From: Pseudo-nitzschia pungens
Taxonomy: Eukaryota > Bacillariophyta > Bacillariophyceae > Bacillariales > Bacillariaceae
Assembly (NCBI GenBank): GCA_037355855.1
Contig: CM074759.1
Span: forward strand, 434,001-498,000
Length of the DNA stretch: 64,000 nt
Reading direction: 5' to 3'
The notes under the pieces are model-generated. The model saw nothing but the letters and a program-made list of their open reading frames with translations, searched no databases and was not told the origin of the DNA. Positions 1-11,474 of this stretch are shown here, piece after piece; the stretch's first letter is position 1, and each line of letters begins with the position of its first letter. The position numbers and the translations under genes are program-made.

Positions 1-1208
1 GTTCTTGTTGATCCGTATAGTACGGTGCGCCGCGACGATCGGGTCGGAGACGCTTCGTTTGTTTTGTGCTTTGCGACAAGAGGCACGAGAAACGGGAAAG
101 GATGTCTGTTCGGGCGAGGAGGAGAGTTTTTGATTACATGTACTGTTTTTATTTTTTGATTCATTCGGGCGATCTTCGATGATATTGAGATTACAGATTA
201 CTGTAGGGGTTCGTATTCTTTCCGTTCGAAGCGCGGAAGGCAAGAAGTTGAAAGTGCTCTCGAACAATCGAATGAATCATCATTATCGTCAATCTTGAAT
301 CACGTAAGTTCCCTACTAAGATTCCGTAATCGTGCGTAAGATTACTCGAACAGATTTTTTTAAAAAAGTAGTAATTACTTCTACCGTAATTTACCATGTA
401 AGTCTACGCAGACGTGAAACACCAACTGCCGAAAGTTCTTCGTTCGATCGTTCTGTTCGGATTGTGATTAGTCGTGACAGCTGAGTCGTGTATGAACTAT
501 GGAATCAAAAATTGCACGTTCCACGTTTTCGCTGTTGGCAATTACGGGTAAAGCTGAACTTACCGTAAGGTATTTTACGGCGTTTTACGGTACAGTAACT
601 AATTGTTGGATAGGTGCAACGCGTCGTTTCGGTTTCGGGAATAGCGAGCGCGACCCAGCGCAGCCGGCAGGGGAGCTTTCCCAACCGTGACACAAATTTT
701 GGGACTTGCTCCGCGTTTTCGAAAAGATGCTTTCATTCCCCTCAAGATACAAATTTTGGAGATGACGCGTCCGTCCCAAACAATGGTTGCAATTGCCAAC
801 ACAAGGCGAGTCGGACATTGGCTAGGATTTCGATCCCACCATTGGGTCTACCCAGCGTCCCATCTCTATAGTTAGGTACCGCATTGCATCGCATTGCATC
901 GCATCGCAGCCGTCGTGATCTATGTGCCGAGCAATCCCACATGCCCCTCGGGGGACCGAAAAACCAATCGGCGCGAGGGGTCGATGTTCTTTTTTTCGCA
1001 GCATAGCACACTGCCATGTACCGAACTATGAATCACCTTCGGTCCGAACCAATGGGAGCAGAACCAGAAGTTCGACCCGAACTTGCTGTCGTACCGAAAA
1101 AAGGAGGAAGACGGAAACGAAACGAGACAAAAAAGAACACACAAGATTGCTCTTGAGTTTCTATTGCATATTTCTAAGCAATAAAGTACAAACCATTCGC
1201 ATACCACC
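1..1208. other. Intergenic region at left edge, 5' flank of the first LRR gene
   Basis: No convincing coding exon is seen on either strand; the open frames here are short and overlap each other. The last part, up to the ATG at 1209, is the presumed promoter and 5' UTR of the downstream secreted LRR protein. A small tandem duplication of a 'gcattgcatc' word lies near 882-908. A distant 3' or 5' end of a gene outside the window cannot be excluded. Confidence 0.5.
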
Positions 1209-3536
1209 ATGGCCGTCAGGAAGGCCGTGCTATCCATCCAATGGATGGCAATGACAGGAATCGTAATCTTCGCCGGATCCTTCCCAGCCCGTGTTTCTGG
1301 AAAGCCGCAGTTGCTCAGAGGATACTTTAGCACCAATGTTCGGAAACCCTTGGACGTGGAGAGGAAGCAAGGATGGGACTTTGTTACCCCGGGTGCTACT
1401 CTCCGCGAACGGAAAGAAGAGCACGATGCGGGAAGCGATGTGAATGCCGACGTGAATGCCGACGTGAATGCCGACGTGAATGCCGACGCTTCTGCCATTT
1501 GGAAGATTCTGGATTTCAGCATGCCTCCATCTGCTCAGCCTTCATTGAACCCCTCTCGACAGCCTACCGACACTCCTTCCGACACTCCTTCCGCGATGCC
1601 CTCTCTGGTACCGTCTCGACAGCCTTCCGGCATTCCTACCCGCATTCCTACCGCAATGCCCTCTGTGATGCCCTCCCCGATGCCCTCTCTGACGCCCTCT
1701 CGACAAACTACCGACATTCCCACCCGCGTTCCTACTGCAATGCCCTCTCTGACGCCCTCTCGACAGCCTACCGGCATTCCTACCCGCATTCCTACCGCAA
1801 TGCCCTCTCTGGAACCATCTCGGCAGCCTACCGGGGTTCCTACCAGCACTCCTTCCGCCGGACCGTCTCTGGCACCGTCTCAATCGCCGAGTGAGACGCC
1901 CTCACTGCCGCCGTCCGATCCGATTGACGAAGCGACGGTGATCCCCGTTCCCACCAGTCAGCCCTCCGTGAGCGCAGCCCCCAGCGAAGAGCCATCGGTC
2001 AGTTCGGCTCCCAGCGGCACACCATCTCTGAGCGTGGCCCCGAGCGAAGAGCCATCGGTCAGTTCGGCTCCGAGTGGCAGGCCATCTCTGAGCGTGGCCC
2101 CGAGCGAAGAGCCATCTGTCAGTTCGGCTCCGAGCGGCAGACCTTCTCTGAGCGCAGCCCCGAGCGAACAGCCATCGGTCAGTTCGGCTCCGAGCGGCAG
2201 GCCCTCTCTGAGCGCAGCCCCGAGCGAACAGCCATCGGTCAGTTTGGCTCCGAGCGACGAACCCACCGTGAGCCATTCCCCCACCCACACGGATATGCCC
2301 TCGGATCCGCCCTCGGTCAGTATCGAACCCTCCGGCGTGCCCTCGGGATCGCCAAGTGCTTCGCCGACGATGATGCCTTCCGCTTCTCCCTCGGTGAGCA
2401 CCCGACCCTCCGATGCGCCTTCCCAGGCTCCTTCCCTTAGCACAAGTCCTTCTGCCTCGCCGACGGATCACCCGTCGGCGGTTCCCACAAATGTTCCAAC
2501 CAACATGCCGTCGGTTCACCCTTCGGCCATTCCAACCGATGTACCTTCCTCGTCTCCCAGCCACATTCCATCCAGCGTTCCCAGTCTTGAACCGACCATT
2601 AGCTCGATGCCCTCCCTTTCGCCCACATTCTGTGGAGTCACGCCGGAGGACCGTGAAGCCCTTATTCGGGACATTCTCAGGGACGCAACGCTCGCAAACT
2701 TGGTTGACGATCCGATCACCCCCCAGGGACAAGCCGCCCAGTGGATCATCGATGAGGACGAATTCCAAGTCTGCCCCGATGATCCCAAGATAGTCCAGCG
2801 CTGGGCCTTGGCGGTTATGTACTTTTCCACCGAGGGAGACTTTTGGACCACGTGTTTCGACGGTGACGACCTGTGTTCCGACGGAACCGACGATTTTGGC
2901 AACCCATTCATCAGCTTTTTGAGCCCAGTCGACGAGTGCGAGTGGTTCGGAATCACCTGCGTCCCCGTGAATGGCAGATTTTGTGTAGAACGCATCATCT
3001 TTGAGAGCAACAATCTGGCGGGGACCATTCCCACGGAGTTGGGACTGCTGGAAGAGCTGAGGGTCCTGGGCATGGAACAAGGAACCACGGGCGGAAGAAT
3101 TCCTTCGGAGCTCGGTCAGCTGGAAAAAATGATATTTATCGATCTCGACTTCAACGAACTCACCGGAGAAATCCCCTCGGAGATTTACCAGCTGACCAAT
3201 CTTCAAACCTTGGATCTGAACGTCAACTTTTTGAATGGAACCCTGAACACAGAACTCGGCGAACTTACGAATCTGTACTGGTTCCAACTCCAAAACAATC
3301 TGTTCTCGGGAACGATTCCCACCGAAGCGGGACAACTGAGTCTTTTGGAAACCTTCAATGTGCACAAGAATGACTTTTCCGGAGAAATCCCTCCAGATAT
3401 GTGCGACCTGCGTCCCATTCCTCTCTCTTCTCTGATTGCCGACTGCAAGTGCCAGGGGAAGGAAGGAAAGAAGAATCCCGAGAAGGTCAGCTGTCCTTGT
3501 TGCTCTGGATGTGGATGCAAGAATGAGAAAATTTGA
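1209..3536 (+). CDS. Secreted PSxxPS-repeat leucine-rich-repeat protein
   Basis: Single-exon 775-aa protein. It starts at an ATG in a strong context (ACCATGG) and opens with a hydrophobic signal peptide (about residues 1-30). Then come four exact 12-nt repeats encoding N-A-D-V (nt 1440-1487) and a long Pro/Ser-rich stalk of PSxxPS repeats (about residues 100-470). A Cys-bounded cap follows, containing TPQGQAA and KIVQRW. It leads into about five plant-type LRRs with LxxNxLxGxIP spacing, and a Cys-rich tail ending in CPCCSGCGC. There is no C-terminal membrane segment, so it is predicted to be secreted or wall-bound. Diatoms carry many such LRR proteins with repetitive stalks. A role in adhesion, frustule matrix or recognition is inference. 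It is a paralog of the four-exon gene at 12612-14889 but has no introns. Confidence 0.88.
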   Translation: MAVRKAVLSIQWMAMTGIVIFAGSFPARVSGKPQLLRGYFSTNVRKPLDVERKQGWDFVTPGATLRERKEEHDAGSDVNADVNADVNADVNADASAIWKILDFSMPPSAQPSLNPSRQPTDTPSDTPSAMPSLVPSRQPSGIPTRIPTAMPSVMPSPMPSLTPSRQTTDIPTRVPTAMPSLTPSRQPTGIPTRIPTAMPSLEPSRQPTGVPTSTPSAGPSLAPSQSPSETPSLPPSDPIDEATVIPVPTSQPSVSAAPSEEPSVSSAPSGTPSLSVAPSEEPSVSSAPSGRPSLSVAPSEEPSVSSAPSGRPSLSAAPSEQPSVSSAPSGRPSLSAAPSEQPSVSLAPSDEPTVSHSPTHTDMPSDPPSVSIEPSGVPSGSPSASPTMMPSASPSVSTRPSDAPSQAPSLSTSPSASPTDHPSAVPTNVPTNMPSVHPSAIPTDVPSSSPSHIPSSVPSLEPTISSMPSLSPTFCGVTPEDREALIRDILRDATLANLVDDPITPQGQAAQWIIDEDEFQVCPDDPKIVQRWALAVMYFSTEGDFWTTCFDGDDLCSDGTDDFGNPFISFLSPVDECEWFGITCVPVNGRFCVERIIFESNNLAGTIPTELGLLEELRVLGMEQGTTGGRIPSELGQLEKMIFIDLDFNELTGEIPSEIYQLTNLQTLDLNVNFLNGTLNTELGELTNLYWFQLQNNLFSGTIPTEAGQLSLLETFNVHKNDFSGEIPPDMCDLRPIPLSSLIADCKCQGKEGKKNPEKVSCPCCSGCGCKNEKI
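1440..1487 (+). repeat. 12-nt tandem repeat, 4 identical units (encodes NADV)
   Basis: The unit gtgaatgccgac is repeated four times without a mismatch just after the signal-peptide region of the first LRR gene. In-frame units and perfect identity point to recent slippage expansion. Confidence 0.9.
1681..2280 (+). repeat. 60-nt higher-order coding repeats in the PS stalk
   Basis: Two blocks show an exact 60-nt (20-codon) period. The block about 1681-1860 encodes units around TPSRQPTGIPTRIPTAMPSL. The block about 1981-2280 has five units around S-x-APSE-QPSVSSAPSGRPSLS. Units differ at only a few positions. The 20-residue superrepeat is built from shorter PSxxPS modules. Confidence 0.88.
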
Positions 3537-4389
3537 TTCTATTGTGGTTCATCCTAGGTATTCCGATTTTTTTAATTTCTCAAGAATAAGATCCAGGTCT
3601 AGGGTTTCTATATGTTTTCCTCTCGTCAAAGCGAAACAGATGACACGTTCGGTATGAATTCCTAATACTATATACTAAATCATCGGGAACTAAGAAACGA
3701 ACACTACATTATGTCAACTTCATCCTTAGACAGCTGATAGTGTTCTTCTATTCTTGATCCTGCGGAATAATCGATCGCGTCCATGTTCCAGCAGCCTACA
3801 TACCAAGCAAGTGACTGTCGAGAACTTGGTATTGACGAGATTTCTCGTCATCATTCGTAGCACTTATTGAGCAGCTCTCTCTTCAAATCGACTTCATCTG
3901 CATGACAGAAGTGCGACTACAAATTACCTCTTTTTTTATTACGAAGTACTTCTACAAAAGAATCAATCATGATGTCTGTGAATATGTTACCTTTCGTTAA
4001 CGCTACTTGCTACCAAGACGAAAATTATGATAACCAACACAACAAAATGTCACTTGATCAACCATCAGAGGAAACTGTCACATTTCCCCTCTAGCTAGTT
4101 TTTCGTCACCCCCAGAATAAGCGCGATACGGAAAAGGTGACGTCAGTGGTGCGTGTTTGCATCCGTGATTGCTTTATGGAATGAGTAATCTTTAATCTTA
4201 CGGCATGGCATGCAACCGAAATGAATGAATCACGAATGAATCGATCAAATCCAATCTCCAGGAGATCGACTACAATACGATGACGAAGAGGAAGTCGCTG
4301 CAAACCAAAGCAACATCGGCATCTTATCCACTTAGTCTTCACAACGCCGATACCCAAAGTATCACGGAATAGAAGATACTTGGTGCAAA
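3537..4389. other. Intergenic, between LRR gene and psbQ-like gene
   Basis: No supported gene. It should hold the 3' UTR of the LRR gene and the promoter of the psbQ-like gene. The stretch directly before 4390 (agatacttggtgcaaaATG) is the likely 5' UTR. No other element is recognised. Confidence 0.5.
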
Positions 4390-5591
4390 ATGAAACTCGT
4401 GTCACAACTCGGATTCGTGCTTTTCCTCGCTGGATCAGCCGTGGAAGCGTTTAGCCCACAACAACAAGCCAATGTTGCACCGCTCCAAGCTGCTCCGGAA
4501 ACATCGCGACGAGAGCTCTTCCAAAACGCCGTAACGTCCGTTGCTGGCGTGGCGGGTGCACTTGCTGTGTCGGGATTGACACCAGAGCCAGCCTTTGCCA
4601 GTGGGGGAGCGACTGCCGGAAAATACACGTGAGTAATCGTTGGGGTTCTCTTTCGTTCCTCGTGATTTGCATGAATTTATGTTATGATGCGATGGCAGTC
4701 CGAACAGAACATTCGTCTCAAGAACAACCAATTTCCCGCTTTGATGATGAAACAAACATAGAACCATTCCCATCGCGAAGCGACGATACTATGGACGAGT
4801 TCAACAGTCGGTTCACGAGTTTTTGTTGCTTGGACCGGAAATCGTCCAAGCTGATTTCTCCCAACCCATGATCCAAAGATTCTTTGATCCCAAAGGTGCG
4901 TGCTATTCTGTATAAAGAAATACTTGGTTTCTAGTAGATTGAGAATCTATCAATTGGTGTGGTTGGTTTCTTTGCTCGACAGAAAGATGCCAGTCAAAGT
5001 TGCCATCAAATAGAGAAATGGTGACCAGAAGAGATTTTTCCTTACAGCTCTTTGTCGTATCTGTTTTCGGTGCCGACAACACCCCGTGTCACGGACGCAA
5101 CACGATCGTTCGACCCATCACGAAAACATAATCATGCATATTATACGTGCATAAACAAATTGATAACAACGCCAAACAATACACGCGAGAAAACAGGATT
5201 GGTCGTGGTCGAAGCGAAGAGAAAAGATGTCAACGGTCAGTGCACGAAAAAGAATGGGGACTGCAAAGGATCCGAAGTCCGGGATTCTATTTACAACGAT
5301 ATGAAAACCAGCATGTACTTGTTGGCAAACGCGTTTCGTCTGAATCAAACAAAGGCACCCGACAATCTGCCCTCGGTCCGAGCTGCTAAAAAGTTTTTCA
5401 AGGAGATGGACTTGGTTGAAAAAGCGGCTAACAAGAAACGCAAGAATGACAGAGACTCTGTCGTCCACTTTGCGGCAGCCCTCGAGGCCCTTGACGCCTT
5501 TTTGGATCTGGTCGAACTTCCGCCCACCGATTCGGGTTGGTACGAGCAGGAATTCGATCGTGCCGTTGGCAGCTCTGCTCGTATCACGTAA
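4390..5591 (+). CDS. psbQ: PsbQ-like oxygen-evolving enhancer protein 3, plastid (3 exons)
   Basis: Exons 4390-4628, 4762-4895 and 5197-5591 join in frame to 255 aa through GT-AG introns of 133 and 301 nt. The junctions restore a continuous protein (..GKYT|TIPIAKRRYYGRVQ.. and ..FDPK|GLVVVEAK..), which supports the splicing. The leader has three parts: an ER signal peptide ending at VEA-F (diatom plastid entry motif), a transit stretch, then twin arginines, a hydrophobic core and AFA|S. The last part is the signature of a thylakoid-lumen twin-arginine signal. The mature part, with NDMK, NAFR and LVELPPTDSG, resembles the PsbQ' subunit that stabilises the photosystem II water-oxidising complex in red-lineage algae. 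Confidence is high for the family, slightly lower for the intron 2 borders. Confidence 0.9.
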
Positions 5592-8500
5592 ACCTGATTG
5601 GAGATTAGTATTTGCGAGACATTACGCTATAATGTTTTGAACAATTTTGGATGGACGAGAATCTAGTGCTACGGCGTTCGATTGAAATTCAAATAGAATG
5701 AAGTACACTAAGGATGAAAAAGTTGTTTTTATTCATATTCAATTAAACTGTGGTCGAAATGAACTCGGACTTCAGGCGACGTTACAACCCAACTGAATCG
5801 TTATGTTGTTATCTTCGTTCTGACCTTGTATCAGTCGTAGTCTATGATCCTAGAATAAATGCTACTGTTTGAACTCAGAGTTGTGCCATGACGCAATAGA
5901 AAGAAATTATAAACTGGATGACCTGGCCTTTTCGTGGGTAAATGTCTCCCAAGATTCTTTAGGAGGGAAATGAAAGGCAGAATAGAATTCGAGCGTGATA
6001 TAGAAACAGAGTACCTTAGTATTCTTCAAGATAGCCCTACCTTTCTCTACTATTCATAAACTCTACTATCGATTCCTAAACTTTTGTCCTATTCAAGGTT
6101 GAAGTAAAAGTGTGGGACGATAGATGTTGGTAACGAGAACAGGACACGACCGACGGGATTATCAGAAATCCACGATGGATTCCTCCAGCAAATTTTCTGC
6201 TTTATTCTCATTTCCATTTCTGGTTCAACCCAAGGTGTTTTTCGGGTAATTCTGTTTTTGTTCATGAACCTTTTCTACCTAGACACACCACTCAATGTTT
6301 ACAGCGCCGCCCAGAAGAATGGACGTTTGCCATTACTAGTAGTAGTAGTACTAGTACCACCATACCAAAAGGATAGGAATAGTAATAGAATAAGAAACTT
6401 TTTCATAACCTTTTGGCAACTTTCTTATCATGTCAACTAATGGAAAACATGTTTATTCCCTACTACACGTAGGACTGCTACCAGAAATTTTTGTGATGTC
6501 AATGCCAGCACTCCATATGCATGGGGCAGGGATGATCCAAAACGATGATGGAACTTAGACATTTGCTATGTACTATTTGTAGTGTAAGAAAATAGTGCTT
6601 TTTTGTGTTCAGATGCCTTTCATAGCAGTACTACTAGAAGTGTTACTACTAGGACCCATGATGCTCAAGTGTGGTGGTGGTGGTGGTGGTGCCTGCTGTC
6701 ACTCACTGCGGAACAATTGGACATCCTGCCCCACCACCATCTCAACTAGTACTAGTGATGTTTCAGATCCTCATAATATGCTGCAAACATAAAAGCATCT
6801 TGGTTGTTGCTGTCAGCGTCACCAGCAGACAGTTCGTGCGTGAACGAGGATGTCTCAGCCACAGGCGACCACCAGTTCTTGCACAATCAACAGTTACACT
6901 CGAACTCCTGCTGCTGCTGCTGCTGCTACTACTACTACCACCAGTAGTAGCTACTACTAGTAGGCCCACGACCATCAGCAGGCCCTCGGAGGCTCTTGGG
7001 AGAAAGATGATCATCATGAACAATGATCAACCACCCATGCTACGACATGAATACTTCACTTTTGGTGGAACACATCACAGCGCAGCTTCAATCACGTGAT
7101 GGGATCTGTAATGCTGAAAAAATTACATACTCGTACTCACTACGGGTAAGTCTTACACATCGTTACCTGCTGTCGATGAAACAAGACTACTTCCTACGGT
7201 AAGGTTACATCTTTCTCGGTGCTCCGCTTCGATTTTAGCAGCAATAGTAGTAACGGTAGAGCTGATTCGTCCGCTTTCATCGCGTCGGAATTGATTACCC
7301 GAGAGGCATCTATCACCGTTTGAAATGAGGCACCGTTATTAAAAAAGAAAACTAGAGCATTCGTACGGTACCGGTAACCTTACGAAGTTGTACGATGCTT
7401 CTGTATTGATTGAACAATAGTGCGAAGTAGTAGTAACTTAATCTTACTTCGTACTTCTTAGAAGCTACAAGCAACCTCACCCGTACGGTGTGTTACGAAT
7501 CAGAAACAGACATGACTGTCATGAACACGTATGTTGTATGCAGCATATTTTATTTTTAGTGGTACTCCGATCGGTTGGATTGATTCACGAATCAACCAAT
7601 CATGTCCATGAAGGTATATTCGCCGATATTCTACCGCGTTCTTTGTATTTCTTTTAGAGCCCGCCCTCCCCCGTCAGCCCGCCAAAAGAAGGGGAATAAT
7701 GTCCTTAGAAAGTGACTCTGATCAATCTTCAAAAGCGGTTATTACTTCGTTTGGTGGTATTATCGGCTTACTTTGTGCGACTAACTTGTCGTTATGGAAA
7801 ACCGTATTATTGTGTTCATGCGAACAATTACGACATCTGGTCGCCGCCATTTTAGGCCATTTTTACGGGTACCAATGCTTTTACTAGTGTATTCTGGCAG
7901 ACTGACGCATCGGAATCGCGCAGTGTCTCGCACGTGTCGCAAAATCGAGCAAACCGCGCCTTGTCGATTCTTTGCGAACAATTGTAAGCATTAAATAATT
8001 TACCGTCCATTTTTCGTGGTTTCAAGAGAATTTTTACAAAATTAGCAAACAGCTGTCCGAAAATTCACCAGTCAAACCTTTCCCACCATCTTCACAATTT
8101 TGTGAATCGTTACCTCGCGAACGGTCTCGAAACAAACCCACGACCCCACGGAAACGCGCCACTCGAAATCGTTTGCCCATTCATTCAGTTGAATAACCCT
8201 CTTATCACCCGTAATACTATGCAATAAACATCCTACAAGCACTTTTGAAACGGTACGTCCAATTCCGATCGTAGTCGCTCTTTGCCCGACTGATCTCTGT
8301 CGACTCGTGTTGTTTCGCGGTTCCGACTCGTGTTATTTTCTTGTGGTGTTCATGTTTCGTGAAAGTCCCCAAACGTTGAGAGGTCTGATTTTGGAGCGAG
8401 AACGCGCTCATTCGCCATTTGAACCGTTACGTTGACGGTTAAAATTTTGACTTGCTTGTTCTTCGAAACAAAGTGATGTCAAACTTGCGTACGCAATTTA

Positions 8501-8982
8501 CGCCAGCTGCCAGTATTCGTTCTTCTTAATTATGAGTCCGTGTCATGTGCGATTTTTTTAGCTGTGCCCTCTTGTTTTCAACGCTCATAAACATTTGTGG
8601 TCTACACGAGCCAGCCATGCAGCTGCGTGTGCGAGCTCCCTTGAAAAATACAACGATGTGTTTGCTTTCTTTCACCACCACCTTTCAATGTGCTTCTTGT
8701 TTGGTCCAATTCATCTGTTGCTTGTCAAAAATCAACCCTCCTCGAAAAATTTAAGAATCACTTTCCATACAGAAAACATCTAACCTAAGCACTTCTTCCA
8801 TGATCCTGTCATCTCGATAACTTCACGCAGAGAGATAGTCTAAACAAGTAGCCTTGGGTTTGCACCCGGCCTTCTTTGGCTCCTCTTTTCCAACTTTGAC
8901 GCGAAGCGCTCGATTGCAAGCCGAGCGATCGTTCTCGCACATTCAAAACCACCCTTGCAAACCACCAACTAAAACACACTAA
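5592..8982. other. 3.4-kb gene-free interval with microsatellites
   Basis: I see no supported gene. The interval contains a GGT run (about 6671-6692), CTG/CTA and TAG/ACT trinucleotide arrays (6332-6358, 6908-6963), and scattered copies of the palindromic word GGTAAGGTTAC/GTAACCTTAC (about 7195-7210 and 7370-7381). Open frames such as the valine-rich one at 6671-7099 are products of these repeats. Confidence 0.6.
6908..6963. repeat. Compound CTG/CTA/TAG trinucleotide array
   Basis: A run of CTG triplets passes into CTA/CCA triplets and then into TAG/CTA. Because TAG and CTA are complementary, the right half can fold on itself. It is one of several such arrays in the gene-poor intervals. Confidence 0.8.
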
Positions 8983-10279
8983 ATGGCAACCATGACAGCG
9001 TCAGTACTTTCCAGTCATCTATCACATACACAAGTTAAGGTCAATGTTCGTCTTTGCGGATCGATACCTCGAATCGCACTACCTTTGATGCAACAGGAAG
9101 CACCGAACCGTCCTCTGAACATTAACCCCCTACCACAGAATATTCATCCTCTGCCCATGTTCCCCCCCTCGTCATCAGAGCGGAAGGACGCATTCTCATC
9201 AACGAAAATTACCGTGCCCGCAAACGGCGAGAATTGTGTGGCAAAACAACTGTGCTCACAGCTCTGTTCAGTACAAGCGGAGCAACCACGAAAACAACCC
9301 AATCAACCACAACACACCTTGTTCTCAGGAGCTATCACGTCGACAATTCGACGAGCTCCACCCACTTATGAGGCACCGTCATGGGCTGTGCCTGCTACGG
9401 GTGAAGCCAGACTAGAGGTGAGCATGGAATGAGCTATTATTTGTAATCTTCCATGCACCCATCGTTGTTGACGGACAGCATTTCTAACGATATGCCTTGT
9501 TTTCACTACAGCCTGTCTGCGATTCAGTCGATCGACAAGGACCTGTTGATCTAACGTCTCGAGCAGTATTCCGTGTCGGAAGATCTCCCCAATCGGATGT
9601 TCAGCTTATGCATGTGACATCTTCCCGTAGGCACGCAATGCTTTTCCATCACACTAATGGCTCCTGCTACTTGGTAGATTGTGGCAGTGCACACGGCACC
9701 TACGTCAACGGTGTGCGCATTACATCCACACCGAATGATAGCAACGTTGTCATTCCCACTAGGGTGCGACGAGGAGCTATTGTTCGTTTTGGAGGACCAG
9801 GAGCCCCTTCATACATTCTGAAGTCTTTTTCATTTGACTTGGATGAAATGAGGGATTGCCCTGTACCCACAATCAACGCTTACCCATCTACGGTACCACC
9901 TACTCCTATCCTCACGGCAATGGTGGAACACAACACACGATTGAACTCTCTCGGAAAGACCGCCAAGGAAGAGCTCATGGTACAACGGCATTTTTCTAGT
10001 AAACGCAGCTTTGATTCAATGGAGACTGCGCTAGAATGCCCGTCGGATGACGAGATGGAACAACACACTACCATCAGACTTTCATCACCCCCGCTGTCGC
10101 CTGAGCCACCTATTCGGTTGGTATCTCCTGACCTAACCTGTGCAGTTCCTTCTGTCTCAACGAGTTACAAACGTCGCCGTGTTACCTTTTCCGATGACAC
10201 TCTCAAGTCCGTTTACCCCATTCTAGTCAGTCCTGATGTTTCCAGTGACGAACAAGACACTGATTGTTGCTCCGAATAA
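8983..10279 (+). CDS. NIPP1-like FHA-domain protein with an RVxF PP1-docking motif (2 exons)
   Basis: Exons 8983-9417 and 9512-10279 give 400 aa; the 94-nt GT-AG intron is phase 0. Residues about 146-235 form an FHA phosphothreonine-binding domain: G168-R169, S183-R184-x-H186 and the GSAHGTYVNG block, which is close to the GSAHGTF block of NIPP1 (PPP1R8). Near the C-terminus K-R-R-R-V-T-F-S-D (RVTF at 368-371) is a canonical docking site for protein phosphatase 1. FHA plus RVTF-S-acidic is the defining arrangement of NIPP1, a nuclear PP1 regulator that binds phosphorylated splicing factors. The linker has several SP sites (possible CDK/MAPK targets). The 145-residue leader before the FHA domain is longer than in animal NIPP1 and is unrecognised. 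The family call is good; the PP1 role is inferred. Confidence 0.8.
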
Positions 10280-11129
10280 GGAACTAGATTCCGCAAAGCA
10301 AATCTCTCATAGAAATATATAACGAAGCAACACCTTCTGGCGCAAATCGAATCGTTACCAGCATCGATCACCCTCCCTGTTGTACAACCTACGATACACT
10401 ACATCACACTTAACATCCACCATATCACTCATACATCACCACGAAGGTTCGATGCCGCCACACTTTTCCTTACCGTCAGTACTACCACTCTTACGTTCCG
10501 TCACTTGATCGGTGCAATTGTGCGAGTGAATAGCACAAGATGCAACTGACAACTTCTTACAATCCACTTCTTTAATACAACCTCAACCCAAATCCACATC
10601 GACTCGAAAACGACAACCTTGAGACAAATGCGAAAAGATATAAAAAACGAAAAACAAGAAACTCCAGAAAAATACCCACGTACGCTTGTAAATCATTGTT
10701 TTAGAGCTTTATTTTTTTCTCTACCGAACTACTTCTCAACTTCGAAAGAACAAAGTTTCTTGAACGCTGTCGCGAAACAATTATACTGTTCAATGGTTAG
10801 TAACCTATGAGTGTGAAGAGCGACTGAGCGGTTCGAACACAGCGACTCATGAAATCAGTCGACACACAATCGTGATGAATGGATGTGACTACGGATGACG
10901 CATGATTACTTTAATTGAAGACATGAAGCTCTGTAGCCTCTATTCATGCTGAATGCATTATTTAACTCCGTAGTCAGTTTTGATCGTACTCATGACTATA
11001 TTATTTTACTGTACAGTACTCTAAAAGTATTTCAATTGTCAGCCTTAGCACCCTCCTTGTTATTTTCGTTGTGTTCCGGCTAGATTGGCTTCGTTACAGT
11101 TGGTCTGTGATTGGTGGGGTGAATGCGGC
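10280..11129. other. Intergenic, convergent 3' flanks
   Basis: No gene is supported. It lies between the NIPP1-like gene (plus) and the SDHAF4-like exon (minus), so it should hold both 3' ends. No strong structure was seen. Confidence 0.5.
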
Positions 11130-11474
11130 TCAAAAGTCCGAACATCTGCCCTTGCGTTCCCAGTCGCCAAACCTCGTAGGTTCCGGCAACCGGCCTCCTC
11201 GTCGCGGTCCGCCCCATTCCGCCGCCCCGTGTTCAAAGGCGGGTGAGGCGTAGGCCTCGACGAACATTTCCTCCTGTTCCAATTCGTCGTCATCTGAGTC
11301 GTTGTCGGAATCGATGTCACCACAGGCCGCAATCTTGACTTTTTCTACTTTCACGGCCTGCGCCGCAGACGCCAGCGGCGATGGTTTGCTCGAGGAGGAG
11401 GAGTGATTGGTCGTTGCATCGCTGTGGGTCTCTGTGGTTGAAGAAGAGATGCCATGAACCGTTCGGTGATGCAC
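11130..11474 (-). CDS. SDHAF4-like succinate dehydrogenase assembly factor, 3' exon (5' end unresolved)
   Basis: The minus-strand frame ends in W-GGPRRGG-LPEPTRFGDWERKGRCSDF-stop. This is the C-terminal signature of the SDHAF4/DUF1674 family (GGP..PEPTRYGDWERKGR..DF). These small mitochondrial proteins chaperone the flavinated SdhA subunit of complex II. Upstream of it the frame is acidic (DSDNDSDDDELEQEE) and then Ser/Thr-rich. The open frame begins with GTG, and no in-frame ATG lies upstream before a stop, so a 5' exon carrying the mitochondrial presequence must be missing or spliced in. A neighbouring frame on the same strand (ATG about 11453) reads as a basic, presequence-like MASLLQPQRP... 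and might be that exon, but I could not find a junction that joins it. The identity of the C-terminus is fairly sure; the upper boundary is not. Confidence 0.62.
   Translation of the reverse strand: MHHRTVHGISSSTTETHSDATTNHSSSSSKPSPLASAAQAVKVEKVKIAACGDIDSDNDSDDDELEQEEMFVEAYASPAFEHGAAEWGGPRRGGRLPEPTRFGDWERKGRCSDF

Noticed and set aside
1535..3365. Long antisense frames over the first LRR gene (to 487 codons)
   Set aside because: They mirror the Pro/Ser-rich repeats in another frame; the sense frame has a signal peptide and LRR consensus.
6671..7099. Valine-rich frame of 142 codons
   Set aside because: It follows a GGT/GTG microsatellite and a CTG/CTA array, and its composition is fully explained by the repeats.
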